This document shows positions 11,881 through 22,340 of a stretch of DNA of 64,000 nt, one piece after another. The DNA is from Halisarca cf. caerulea (lineage: Eukaryota; Porifera; Demospongiae; Chondrillida; Halisarcidae), in assembly GCA_963170055.1 (NCBI GenBank), contig CAUJGJ010000214.1:122501-186500 (forward strand). Direction: 5' to 3'. Both the position numbers and the translations under genes were made by a program. Under the pieces are notes generated by a model, which saw nothing but the letters and a program-made list of their open reading frames with translations, was not told the DNA's origin and did no database searches. The stretch's first letter is position 1. Each line of letters starts with the position of its first letter.

Positions 11881-11974
11881 TGGGGATGGGTACTAGACTA
11901 AAATCAAATAACCTAATCCACAGTACACAATCAACCACATCAAGACCGATCAAGACCTAAGCTTGTATACTCAC

Positions 11975-12381
11975 CTCATTGCTAACACAACGTCCTCAAG
12001 AATGTTGCGTTTAAAATCCAAGGGCATGACTTTTTTTAGGGTTCTTTTGCTATGTACGAAGTCACGGAGTGTAGAAGGTAGAAACTCGGTTAGGACTCCT
12101 TGAATAGAAGTACCGTCTAGTACACGCAGGTATGAGCAAAAGTACATCACTACGTTTGGATGACACTTAGTCGGGCACTTAGTGTCGGTTTCAGTCTTGA
12201 TTTCGCTTATCCATTTCAACCATCTTTCTTCGCCTTTGAATAGCTGAACGTCAGAATATTGTTCTTTGACTGTACAAATTAATCCGTTAACCACCCATCT
12301 TCCTTTGTAAATCTCGCAAAAGTTTGGAATACTAAACATGTAATCCTGTTCGTCAATGATCTTATCCATTTCGTCTGACAT
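11975..12381 (-). CDS. Pseudokinase, exon 1 (N-lobe)
   Basis: The start ATG is at 12381-12379, with a TATA box about 80 bases upstream. The exon codes 135 residues plus two bases and ends ATGAG|GTGAGTA. It encodes the kinase N-lobe. There is no true glycine loop, only IYKGRW around residues 24-29. A beta-3 lysine is kept (CTVKE, Lys39), and the hinge region reads GVLTEFLPSTLRDFV. It ends LEDVVLAM, which runs directly into RYLHSQQIAHRN of exon 2. Exons of 407 and 817 bases sum to 1224, giving 407 residues and a stop. It differs from the kinase at 27828, which keeps HxD and DFG. The short protein has no other domain. Family: probably tyrosine-kinase-like, not certain. Confidence 0.82.
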
Positions 12382-12423
12382 ACTGCTATGTTAACGTGCT
12401 AGAAATCTTCAAAGCTACCGCTA

Positions 12424-12476
12424 TTTCGCGCCCTAGCTCCCTTCCCCGCTTGTGGGGCATTTATATAACCGGAAAT
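12424..12476 (-). promoter_or_regulatory. Core promoter of pseudokinase gene: ETS-like site, TATA box, E2F-like site
   Basis: On the minus strand, upstream to downstream: ATTTCCGG (12476-12469, ETS-like), TATATAA (12467-12461, TATA box) and GGCGCGAAA (12432-12424, E2F-like). A start site about 30 bases past the TATA box would give a 5' UTR of roughly 50 bases before the ATG at 12381. The 11-mer TAACCGGAAAT at 12466-12476 is repeated inverted at 12508-12518, so two ETS-like sites face each other. These are motif matches only. Confidence 0.5.
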
Positions 12477-12927
12477 CATGCACCATTTTTAGACTAATGT
12501 CGTCAATATTTCCGGTTACCCGTAGTAGACCCTACGTAACGTAGTTTAGAGTGTCTATGGTAAAACCAGTGGTAAAACCCAGCTTTTAGACCCTAGCATA
12601 GAGTCTATGAACCCAGCTTCTACTTCTCCTATCTTGTCTATATGCTAGAGCAATATCCTGTGCCTACGGGGTTTTAAAATCTGGCAGGTCATTCTAGTTT
12701 GATCACAGACCGTACAATCTGATACTCTTATCATACCAGACGGAGTGCATCTATTTGGAAATCGAGCCTAGCAGCGGCACCACAACGGATACAGTACGTA
12801 GCTAGATGCTCGCGTGCTAAAGACTATTTTTTTAAGACTGAAGACTATGGCCAGTCAAGTGAGTATGCCCGAACACGTGCACTTTTGAAATTCTTGGCTG
12901 TTTGTATGGCGGAGATATGGCTGTGAC

Positions 12928-12959
12928 CATAGATACTCTATGAGTATAGAGTATCTATG
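12928..12959. repeat. Perfect 14-bp hairpin with 4-base loop
   Basis: CATAGATACTCTAT at 12928-12941 is exactly inverted at 12946-12959. Similar 'TAGATACTC' hairpins occur near 17880 and 20867, so it is a small dispersed motif. Confidence 0.75.
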
Positions 12960-13106
12960 CTGTGACACTTCAAAGCACTTTTTAACAGTGGATAATGGCA
13001 CGAATATGACGATTTCGGCTTTAGTGACAGAGTACATTAATTTTTAAAATGCAATCCTTGGAATAAGCATAGACGATACTCGTACTAGCGTACCATGCAC
13101 CTCGAT

Positions 13107-13198
13107 TAGTCTCGCGTGGCCAGCCCCTTTTCCCTGATCTCTGCACTTCCGTTTGAGCGTGCAGAGATCAGGGAAAAGGGGCTGGCCACGCGAGACTA
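13107..13198. repeat. Perfect 40-bp hairpin (foldback element)
   Basis: Bases 13107-13146 are the exact reverse complement of 13159-13198, around a 12-base loop. The ends read TAGTCTCGCGTGGCCAG. Forty paired bases without a mismatch means recent insertion or gene conversion between the arms. The ends resemble those of the longer element at 55849-56472 (TAGTCTCGCATAGCCAGAC). Confidence 0.92.
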
Positions 13199-13300
13199 CA
13201 CCTCGATAGTTATGGAAAGGCAAAGTGGACAAAATTCGGTATCGAAACCCGATTCTTTTGTCATTTTGTTTGTTGTACTTCGCTTATGTGGATCAAAATA

Positions 13301-13982
13301 CAGTGGAACGTCGATTATCCGAACGTCAGTTAACCGAAACGTCAATTATCCGAAACAGCCAAGATATTGCACAATTTGCTGAGTCAGCAAAAATGGCTAC
13401 CACCTAAAATAAGGTAATGTTCTAAAATCTGAAAAAGTTGACTATTTGTGAACGAATTTGAAAAAAGCTTCTTAAACCTCTTTTTGAAGGTAAATTTTGA
13501 TTGATAAGATGTTAGATACCCAGAACAAGTAGTAAGGTAAAAGCAGGAAATTTCGGGAAGCTGGTAATTTCGGGAATGTCTTATAACTTTCCGTACATGA
13601 ACCGAATAGCCGAAGGAGATTAGGGGAAAGGTTATTGCCATATTCCACATCTATTCTAGTCCCTTTTACCCCGATCAGTCTACTGACTGAAAAGTATAGG
13701 AACGTTTCCGAAATTATCAGCTTCCCGAAATTACCTGCTTTTACCTTATTATTTATAGTTAGTGAGTTTCTATAATAATAGAAACTATACTGATATGCAT
13801 GGTAAGCTGTGTAGTTTTCCATGCATGTAGACATTCATGGGTATGTAGTGTTCCATGCCTGTAGACATTTATGGGTATGTATGTAACTTTATATGCAATA
13901 TATGTACTGTTTGATTATACGTACAATTTGATTTTACGAACAGGTGAATCCCCAATTAGTTCGGATGATCAACTTTCCACTG
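13301..13982. mobile_element. pogo/Tigger-type MITE with a nested insertion
   Basis: The ends are CAGTGGAACGTCGATTATCC and, inverted, CAGTGGAAAGTTGATCATCC, with TA on both sides. It is interrupted by a second inverted-repeat element at 13534-13747. No transposase frame remains. Confidence 0.8.
13534..13747. mobile_element. MITE nested in the 13301-13982 element
   Basis: About 40 bases at each end pair with only two mismatches. The left begins AAGGTAAAAGCAGGAAATTT and the inverted right AAGGTAAAAGCAGGTAATTT. Its position inside another MITE shows it inserted later. Confidence 0.82.
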
Positions 13983-14198
13983 TAAGTTTATTAACTAGAA
14001 ATATCCAACAACCGAAGCAAGATTTGGTTATGATTGCCTGTTTTGACCGTTTATGAAGCTGTTTACCGTGAACGGAACGTTCTTCCTGCTAAGTTACAAC
14101 GTCAAAGCAACTTTAAAACCACATACATACCGCTAAATATATTAAGCAAATCACATTTTTTGGATCACTCTTGGCACTTTTGGCGCTAGCACAGATAC

Positions 14199-14645
14199 TA
14201 CCGTACTTGTTCCAGTTAGCGCGCCTCTCTAATGATGGCGCCCCTTCGACTCAAAGATAATATTTTCATTCTAAAGAAGAACCTCCAAGACAAGGAATTT
14301 ATTTTTTGGGGGCGCTTAGTAATTGGAATTCTCCTGACAGTGAACTGCAGTAATGGCATACAAGTGGTGGATGTTGGCTTAATCCTGTCACAATCGAACA
14401 TCTCTTCATTTCAAGGCTCCCATCTGTCTTTGTGGACCATATTAACCGCGCAAAACATAATCTACCTCCCACGTGTGGACTCGACGGGCCACCATTTTAT
14501 ATCAATCGAAAATCATTCCAATTGCTAAGCGCCCTTCTAATGATGGCGCCCGGTCTAAGTATTTGTATTTTTCTCCTCTCTAAAGAAGCACCTCCTGCTC
14601 CAGTATTTTATTTTGGGGGGCGTGCTAATTGGAACAAGTACGGTA
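14199..14645. mobile_element. Foldback MITE, 'TTCCAATTAG' family
   Basis: The ends are TACCGTACTTGTTCCAGTTA and, inverted, TACCGTACTTGTTCCAATTA. Internal blocks are shared with 10017-10440 in inverted orientation. ATGATGGCGCCC occurs near both ends. The frames seen in it are not conserved. Confidence 0.8.
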
Positions 14646-14911
14646 TGCTAGTACACCATCATTTGCTGGAATGGTAGTCTGCATGTGTTGAGTAGTACTG
14701 AACCCGAATTTAGTGGTGAGCCCTGGGTATCTTTAAGGTTGAGAGGACTCTTGGCAGCTAGTGGAGACACAAGTGAAGTGCTGTCTTTACCCAGCACCAG
14801 TGAAGCCTTGACTCTAAGGGTGGTCAAGCCTTCCTGTGCAATGAAAAGCAGCAATATAGGTACATGTAGTGCGTGCAGAACAGACTGTGATAAAATGCAC
14901 TGTTCAAAACA

Positions 14912-15190
14912 ATAATTAACACCTTCCAATTTGTAATGCACAATTGCATTATGAAATATTCAGCCAAGGATCCACAAATTTGCTAACCCATGAAGATCAA
15001 AGGAAAGATCAAAGGAGTTGTTTTTTGTTTGCCTATATTCAAAACACAAAACATTGTAGCTGTAAGCAACTTTTACAGTGGGGTTACAGCTGGTGCAGCT
15101 GCTATCTCTAAGGGTTTGCAAATTTGTGGATCCTAGGCTGGAATATTTCATAATGGAATTGTGCATTGCATAATGGAAGGTGTTAATTAT
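14912..15190. mobile_element. MITE with about 75-bp terminal inverted repeats
   Basis: The left arm ATAATTAACACCTTCC...GGATCCACAAATTTGC matches the right arm inverted, with a few small differences. The interior of about 120 bases is AT-rich and non-coding. Confidence 0.8.
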
Positions 15191-15898
15191 AATATCATGC
15201 AGAAATAAATGACTTAAATTTGAGCTGAATAAATAATTATAGTATTGTTACTGTTAGTTATCAATACTGTAAAAGCAATGTTCCATGTTGTAGTGGATGT
15301 GGTGATGTCTGTGTGATTTAAATGCTGCACTGTCCCGCCAGATTTTGAATGTAGAACTGTTACAGTAGAAAACAGGGAAGCAAAATACAAAAAGTAATCA
15401 ATATGTGACAGTCATTATCATTTCAAGAACAACTTTGAAATGCCCCAATATTAGATTTGCTATTTGGAAGAGTCATATGGCCACTAGGCTAAGCCTAAGG
15501 TATAATACATGATTGTATTCCTATCATTTATGGTAGTATACTCACTGGTAGATAATGACTGGGGATGTGACTAGTATATTGCTGGAGCAATGTGAGGATC
15601 AGCAAGTTGCTACAAAGTAATCACAGGTCAGAGAGGGACCAGGTTCTATGTTGATACGCCTACTGGAAAGAAAAGAAAAACATGGGCCCAGGCTTGAAAA
15701 GTATGCATGCAGCTGCCAACTATACCCGACACTATACCCTGGCATAATACATAGGGATAGCAAACTGGTGATGGCTTTTTCACATGACAATGCCCACTAA
15801 ACATGTGTACACTAGGATAATGCTATCTCACCACTATCTCAAAAGCCGTTGCGGTATACAAAACAGACTGCCAGTTACTGTAGCAATATTCCCCAGTA
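15191..15898. other. no gene seen
   Basis: AT-rich sequence with no recognisable frame, RNA gene or element end. Confidence 0.55.
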
Positions 15899-16125
15899 TA
15901 CCCTAAATTGAGAAATTTTCACGACCAATAATATTCACGTTTTTTGCCAACTGATTCCACTCGCGAATTTTATTGTCGCGAATATTTCTGCACACGTTCC
16001 AAAGTACAGATATAGACAATCTATGGTGAAACTCGTGAAATTTTCATTCGCGAACTTTTCTGCCTACCAAATTTGACCCCAATTCGCGAAATTTGATGTT
16101 CGTGAATATTTCCTGATTTAGGGTA
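15899..16125. mobile_element. MITE with TACCCTAAAT ends
   Basis: The left TACCCTAAATTGAGAAATTT and inverted right TACCCTAAATCAGGAAATAT agree at most positions. The interior is rich in TTCGCGAA motifs that also pair with each other. Non-coding. Confidence 0.75.
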
Positions 16126-16167
16126 CATGCCAACCTCTATGTATCTGAACGCAAAGCAGGGGGTTGG

Positions 16168-16285
16168 TAGTCTCACATAGCCCAGACTGAATTCTCCTTT
16201 CTTTATCAGGGACTGACATCCCTGGAAGGCAAGATGTCAGTCCCTGAAAATGGCCAAGTGGGAATGGGTCAGCTACGCTGGACTA
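16168..16285. repeat. Short foldback with perfect internal hairpin
   Basis: CAGGGACTGACATC at 16209 is exactly inverted as GATGTCAGTCCCTG ending at 16248. The outer ends (TAGTCTCACATAGCCCAG and ACGCTGGACTA) resemble the TAGTCT foldback family at 13107 and 55849, less exactly. Confidence 0.5.
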
Positions 16286-16392
16286 GGGGGTTGGCACAAT
16301 ACATTATAGAGAATATGATTGTCACACAATGTATAGTACAACATCCATGACATAGCATATGGCACCCAGTATACATCCACTGTATAATAATA

Positions 16393-16614
16393 TAGGGTAA
16401 AACATGGTATTTTGGGTCATGGAGTAATTCGGGGTGGCAGGTCAAAAGCAGAGTCAACCTAATGCATGAGGTGCACACATTATTTCTTGTCAGTGTTGTC
16501 TCCATGACTTGGGAGTTCAGCAGTAGCAGGTATGGCTAGACAGCTTAACCATAGCAGAAGTAAAGGCCCTGTTCCGAATTACCTCACAGTGTCAAATTAC
16601 CCCACTTTACCCTA
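16393..16614. mobile_element. Probable MITE with TAGGGTAAA ends
   Basis: The left end TAGGGTAAAACATGGTATTT and the inverted right end TAGGGTAAAGTGGGGTAATT match over the outer bases, and GGGTCATGG/TTCCGAATTACC blocks pair loosely. Non-coding. Confidence 0.6.
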
Positions 16615-16987
16615 CTTCATGGTTACCACATATCCTGACTGTAGAGGCATAGACAAGAAGGGGACAAATGCAGACCACACTTTGGAGACCACCCTCGTGA
16701 AAGACCATGTACGGTCCACTTGTAAGACTAGCTTTGCTTTAACATGCAAATCCCTGAAGTTTTTGGATGGTCTACTTTGCACACGTCTATAAACATGGTC
16801 TTCGGCTACTGTGGGATTGTTGCAAACATTGAATCACCATGGAAATCCTGCTTCGCCGATACTTCTCTATAATCACTACAATAGGGCTGCGGCAACAGAC
16901 GAGGACAACTCGCTTATCCTCCACCAGACCTCGTGTTTACAAGACTGTCATGTGGCAAGCACGTGATTTGGGGTGATCCGTGATCCG

Positions 16988-17135
16988 TGTTTTACAACAT
17001 CCCGATCCTAGATTCTCGATCCTCGATACCCAATTCTAGATCCTCGATACCCGATTCTCAATCCTCGATATACGATTTTCCATCCTTGTTACACAATTCT
17101 TGATGCTCGATACACTCTTGATCCTCGATTCATTC
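16988..17135. repeat. Degenerate minisatellite, about 21-bp unit
   Basis: Repeated units resemble GATCCTCGATACCCGATTCT with substitutions. The same unit occurs on the opposite strand at 24784-24903, and a fragment of its flank is at 13209-13252. Confidence 0.8.
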
Positions 17136-17257
17136 ATCCATTCCTCCATTTTTATTATGGAACATTACAACAATATAACACATAATTATTGAACACACAC
17201 ATAATATACTAGTTATGAACAAAATTCACAACCTCGCTGAACAGATTTGAATTTGGA

Positions 17258-17449
17258 ATGGATGTGGAAATAGTAGCCATGGCTGTAATGGCAGTTGAAA
17301 GTGGAGGGCGACATGACGGATATTCCGACTTCCCGAAAAGAACCCCACTCTACTGGATGGATCCGAGTAATCCAGATGATGCTACGTTCCAATTGTATCG
17401 ATCTAAGTCTGCATCGGGTATTGAGGTAGCTAAGACCCTTAAATCGTGA
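17258..17449 (+). CDS. Candidate exon, unknown protein
   Basis: An ATG frame of 63 codons contains RTPLYWMDPSNPDDATFQLY. A good donor, TC|GTGAGT, lies just before the stop. I do not recognise the protein and see no partner exon. The residue mix looks more protein-like than neighbouring frames, but a chance frame is quite possible. Confidence 0.2.
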   Translation: MDVEIVAMAVMAVESGGRHDGYSDFPKRTPLYWMDPSNPDDATFQLYRSKSASGIEVAKTLKS

Positions 17450-17630
17450 GTGCTAGGAGTGTGAATGGACTGTGAATTTTTATTGAGCAGCTTGATTTTC
17501 ACTCGAATGTATCAACCTGTAGTGCACACTTAACTAAGTCTTTAACAGTGCATTATCTGGTATTTACGTGGGCAATGGAGTTCTGTCTACACTAGCAACT
17601 CAATCAATTAACCTCTCTAAACTGCTTGGT

Positions 17631-17668
17631 AATTATTATTATTATTATTATATCATTATTATTATTTA
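17631..17668. repeat. (ATT)n microsatellite
   Basis: A run of ATT units with one interruption (TATATC). Confidence 0.9.
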
Positions 17669-18470
17669 AATGCAACATGCCAAAAGACACTAGTGCTTCT
17701 TCAGCCCAATGGAGCATTATGAACACGTACCACAATAATATATAGGTACTTTCTACTTTGCCGACCATCTGCATGTACGTGGACCGAGTGAGTGCGGACC
17801 GTGTGAACAGAAGTTCCCAGACTGTGGACTGATACTAGTATAGACCACAGATATTCTATACTAGGTATTGGTGTAGGCATAGATACTACAAACCATGGTT
17901 TGTAGTATCTATGGTGTAGGGTGGAGTATCTATGCATATAGACCCTGACTATAGTTGGGCGTACTGACAAATTCTCCTTTGGAGCCTAGTGAACTTAGTC
18001 TGATGGCTACGCCAGACTAGAACGAGATTGGGTGGGCTACTCTAGGCCTATTGCCAGACTAAACTGTTTGCAATTGCATAAGGGCGGCAATTCGCTCAGA
18101 GATAGAGCTCGCACAGCACTGCTGTTGAATTGAAACTGTTACTGTTCCTATTGTGTGTGAAATGCACAGAAATTGATTTTAGTTGGTTCATTGAAAACTT
18201 TACAGTTGACTTTATCTTTAGGTGAATTGTGGCCTTTAGGAAAGCTGTATGGTTTAAGGCATAACAGCTCATGCACTGTTGAACTGTTATGTTGGGTAAA
18301 CTATCCAAATGTCCCCATTTTAGAGTGCTAATCATAATTGTTCCTATCTTTTGTATGGGTCTGCGTCCGTGCAAATGGTACACAAAATAGAAAGTACCCA
18401 ATTTTCATACTAGATGTACGCAAAGCACAGTAGTTGCAAGACAGTGTTATAGTTGGAGTGATAGGCTAGT
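17669..18470. other. no gene seen
   Basis: Non-coding as far as I can see. It includes small hairpins of the TAGATACT type (17840-17950) and TAGTCT-like foldback ends near 18000-18065. Confidence 0.5.
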
Positions 18471-19946
18471 TGGTTGACGTCAACTTCACACATGACTGCA
18501 ACGTGGCAGAACATGTCGACCGAGATAGCTGACCAATTTGCAGCTCCAAACAAAATAGAGCCATACCAAAAGCAAATACAAATTTCCACAAACAAAAAAG
18601 TCGTCCCAAGATATGGCCTATAGTTCCGTGCTTTAATGTGTTGATTGCTTTTCTACAGTAGAGCTATTTGGCACCAGGAAGCGGAAAATGAGTTTTTTTT
18701 ATTTCTCTAAATAGTAAGTTTTAGTTAGACTTGTGAACGAATATCTTGTCTAGCCTCAAAGGGCACAGACGTCCCTGTTTGCCAGTGTTAGCTACTTCAA
18801 GTTTTGATGAGCACCTTCCAAGTAATTTGCATCCAAAGTGACCCGAAGTGGACTAAAATGAACACATTTCACCCGAAATTAATCAAATGTGTAAGTAGCT
18901 CAAACCCACTCGGCTAACGCGACAGAAATAGAAAAATCGCCATGCTTGTAATGATAAAAAGAGAAACAAAAAAACAAAACAGCAAAAAATACAACAAGGA
19001 CATCATTAATAAGGGTGTACAAAAACCTTTTAAAAATGGTAAAAGGATGTAGGATTGCAGGGGCGGATCCAGAAAAAAATTAGGGGGGGGGGCACCATCT
19101 GTATATACATTGGTAGATCCCAACTTTGCAAATTGCAATCCAAATCCTACATGTAGTCTAGCAGGGTCTGCCACGTGGGCCAAACCGTACTTTTGACGTA
19201 TACGTATATTGTATGTATACAGCAGGCTTCCATTCAGGATACCCATCGGGGAGTGGTAGTTGCATGCACAGATGTGTATGTGAAGGGTATACAACTAGGG
19301 GGGTCTGAGGGTATGCTGCCCTAGGGAAAATTTGAGTTTTTAAGTTATATCAAGTGGTATATCTGAGACCATTTTAGACCATTCAAGATTGATTTTGACA
19401 CTAAAGTACAGCCGGCCTTTTTTATTACAATAATTACGAGCGTGTCAAGTTTTCTATTTCCCTCGTGTTAGCAGAGTGGGTTTGAGCTACCCACGTAACC
19501 CTAACCGACCTGAAATGGGACTAAATCGGACAAAATATATTTTGTCTGATTTAGTCCCATTTCAGGTCACTTTGGACACGAATGACTCGGAGGTTCTTGT
19601 CAAAATTTGCAGTAGCTGCCATTCGTGAAGAGGGATGTTTGTGCTCTTCAAGGCTACGTAAGAGATTTGTTTCAAAGGTCAGCTGAAACTTTGCTATCTA
19701 GAGAAAAAAACTCACTTCCTGCCTACTGGTGCTGAATAACTCTATTGTAGAAAAGCAATCGACACATTAAAGTACAGAACTAGGCCATATCTCAGGACGA
19801 CTTTTTTGTTAAAGTTTGTGGAAATTTGTCTTTGCTTTTGGCAGGGTTCTGACTGTTTTGTTCGGGGGCTGCAAATTGGTCAGCCATCTCTGTCGACATG
19901 TTCTACCATGTGACGGTCATGTGTATGGGACGTCGACGTCAACCAC
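18471..19946. repeat. Large inverted repeat (about 0.45-kb arms)
   Basis: The left arm starts TGGTTGACGTCAAC near 18471 and runs to about 18905. It matches, inverted, about 19475-19946. Shared blocks include the TTTGTGGAAATTTG, AACATGTCGAC and GCTATTTGGCACCAGGAAG regions. The 0.55-kb centre contains an AAAATGGTAAAAGGATGTAG block also found at 36220 and, inverted, near 33810. A third partial copy of the right arm is at 21432-21562. It looks like a foldback or a transposon with long terminal inverted repeats; no transposase is seen. Confidence 0.75.
19507..19568. repeat. 62-bp palindrome without spacer
   Basis: The two 31-base halves are reverse complements with one mismatch and no loop, centred on AAAATATATTTT. 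It lies in the right arm of the 18471-19946 inverted repeat and could extrude a cruciform. Confidence 0.9.
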
Positions 19947-20277
19947 GTTTGCTTTGAGAATTTTTGTTCCTAGATGACTCTAGCTCTCTTTGTTGTCCCG
20001 TTGGGATTCTTTATCCTTTTAGCCAGCCTGAGGGTAGTCTTTTTTATCCACTACTCACCACCGTTTTTCAGTGGTACAGAACGGATTAATGACAGTAATC
20101 ATTGTTGTAACAAGATTGTTGGCAGAAGCCGACATTCAAACCGGCTAGTTGCAGTGAATAGCAAGCTGCAGAAACGGAATTTTCAATATCTTTGAAAGTA
20201 CAAACGTAATTTCAATGGAAAGCAAATTAGCAAAAGTCTATAATACTTTGCAGATGTTTAATATGTTGTTATGTGGT

Positions 20278-20802
20278 GTTATGGTTATGGTTATGGATGG
20301 TTATGGAAGCTTATTTAACCTGGGGAGGCCTTTAGCCAAAAGGCTACTATACTAGGCACCCAGAAACACAAGGAAAAGATACAGGGAGTAAAAAAGGGGG
20401 ATAGGTCTGTGAGGAGTGAATGGAAAATAAATAAATAAATAAATAAATAAATAAATGCAAGATTAGGTAGTTAAAAAATGGTGGATTGAGTGAAATTGGA
20501 AAATGAACAAGTCAAAATTCAAGTCAATGAATGTAAGGTTAAGTCAGCCAATGATGTAAAAGACATGCAATAAAGAGTTTACCAGTTAAAGTTACAAAAT
20601 GAGAGTATTGGAAAATTAAAATAAGACATAAATGCAAGAAAATGAATATTTAATTATTCAGAATATCAAATACAAGCCTTGAGAATATTGATGAGGATTC
20701 GGCCATGCGCACAGATGTAGGTATGGAACGCCATAATGAAACACCAGAAAAGCTGAAGGCTCTTTGCCCAAATGAAGACTTGACAGAGGGAAGATTTATT
20801 AA
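20278..20802 (-). mobile_element. 5'-truncated LINE copy (3' end only)
   Basis: Nearly identical to the 3' end of the LINE at 6916-9658, including the terminal TTATGGTTATGG tail, the 3' UTR and the last 40 or so codons (AFSFSGVSLWRSIP to DILNN). It has a longer (AAAT)n run and lacks the long poly-A. Truncation by incomplete reverse transcription is the normal explanation. Confidence 0.9.
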
Positions 20803-21179
20803 TTGATTCAGAAACAAAACCCTGGCCTGGCCTATGGTCTGTCCCCACCAGACTAGGACCAACCATATAGATACTCTAACCTATATGCAACTGTAGGTTA
20901 GAGTACCTATGGACCAACCAATGTCAATGTCTTTTAACTTAAGCAATCATAATATAATGTTATTAAAACAAATTCAATTCTTTTCTTCCTTTAGACCACA
21001 ACTGCAGAGTAGTCTGAATCTACTCGTGGTTCAAATTAATGTGACTAAATACAAAACAAAGCAAAAAAACTCAGAAAACAATGCAATTCAACCATTGACA
21101 ATTGCAAATCAAAGCAGATGTGCACAAAACACATTAACACCTAGTGATTCATACAATTCACAGTCACTTGCCCTGCATA

Positions 21180-21285
21180 ACATTACACTGAGCTGCACAT
21201 GCTGGGTGCCACTTACAGTAGCCTCTGGCTAAAGGTTCCCCAGGTTAAATAAGAATACCCTATACCCTATACCCTATACATGCTC
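21180..21285 (+). mobile_element. LINE 3' end in plus orientation
   Basis: The sequence GGGTGCCACTTACAGTAGCC, then CTCTGGCTAAAGGTTCC and CAGGTTAAATAAG, matches the inverted 3' UTR of the LINE at 6916. It ends in a different tail, (ACCCTAT)n. This points to a sister LINE family sharing its 3' UTR. How far it extends 5' is not clear. Confidence 0.65.
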
Positions 21286-21431
21286 CATGATCTGTAGTTA
21301 CCATTTTTCGCCATCATTTACATGCAGTTCTGTCACGGTAAATGTGATCCAGCCAGTAATTTTGGTGGGTGGGCATTTATTATCAAAACTAAATACTAAC
21401 CAACCCCCAGTCTGGCTGCTAGCCCCATACT

Positions 21432-21562
21432 TCTCCATACTTCTTTGTTTGTGGAAATTTGACTTTGTTTTGGCAGGGTTGTGACTATTTTGTTGGGGGC
21501 TACGAATAGGTCAGTCATCTGTGGCGACATGTTCTGCCACGTGACGGTCATGTGTATGTGAT
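21432..21562. repeat. Partial copy of the 18471-19946 repeat arm
   Basis: About 120 bases, from TTTGTGGAAATTTGACTTTG to GTGACGGTCATGTGTATG, match the right arm at about 19815-19930 in the same orientation. Confidence 0.75.
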
Positions 21563-22340
21563 GCTTTTGTACTATTTCAAAATTAGCTTGGCAATGTAAA
21601 TGGTATTATACCTATCCTTCCCTGCATGATTTGAGGTTTGTAAGGGTTGATCCTGCTACTAAGTCATCTGCTTACCATATCTGCTTGCATGCATGGCAAT
21701 GTAGTGTATTATATACAATAGCTGTTGTATTAATGGCCGTGCTAGCTCTAATGGCATATATACGTACCATGTAAATTACACCATTTGGTTAGAATTCCCC
21801 GTGACACCGCCCACCTTGCGAGTAGTATGCTTTACATACATCTAGTTCACACTGCAGTTGGACTTTTTGGGGTGGAAGCCCCTCTCCCCCACTGGATAGA
21901 ACCCTGCCTAGGCCATAGCTGTAGTTGGTAGTTACATACAAGGAACTCAAGCTTAGCTACACTGCTGTGATTACCTGGATCACTGGTAAGGCTTCCTCAA
22001 TCAGCAAGACTTTCCAACAATTATCACCTACTGTTTTGATTGTGCAATTGGGCTATAGTATGACGTAGTATTGCCTAAACATGGCGAATTCGGTAAAAGG
22101 AAGTATAGATCGACCTGAAGGCTAGGTTAGCATGAAAAAAGGATTATTCACTACTCATTGTAGTATCAATGGTGATTTTACTCAGTGACACATTTAATAG
22201 CTTAAATTTTTCAGTCCCATTTCTTTATTTAACCTCAGCAACTTGGGGGGGGGGGGGGCACAGGCCCTCTGTGGTCCCCCCTGGATCCATCCCTGGGTTG
22301 ACACAGGACCATGCAAAAAGGCAATATCAAAAAGGAATTC
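21563..22340. other. no gene seen
   Basis: Non-coding sequence, with a poly-G run near 22245-22258 and a GGATCCATCC-type junction shared with other repeats. Confidence 0.5.

Larger units (their letters stand above)
6069..11974 (-). other. Intron of pseudokinase gene
   Basis: The donor is GTGAGTA at 11974-11968 and the acceptor is TATAG at 6069-6070 (minus strand). The phase matches exactly on both sides. The intron carries a truncated LINE, several MITEs and a helicase fragment. Near the 3' end, 6240-6308 is a degenerate ATAATTCT low-complexity run. I see no other exon of this gene here. Confidence 0.8.
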
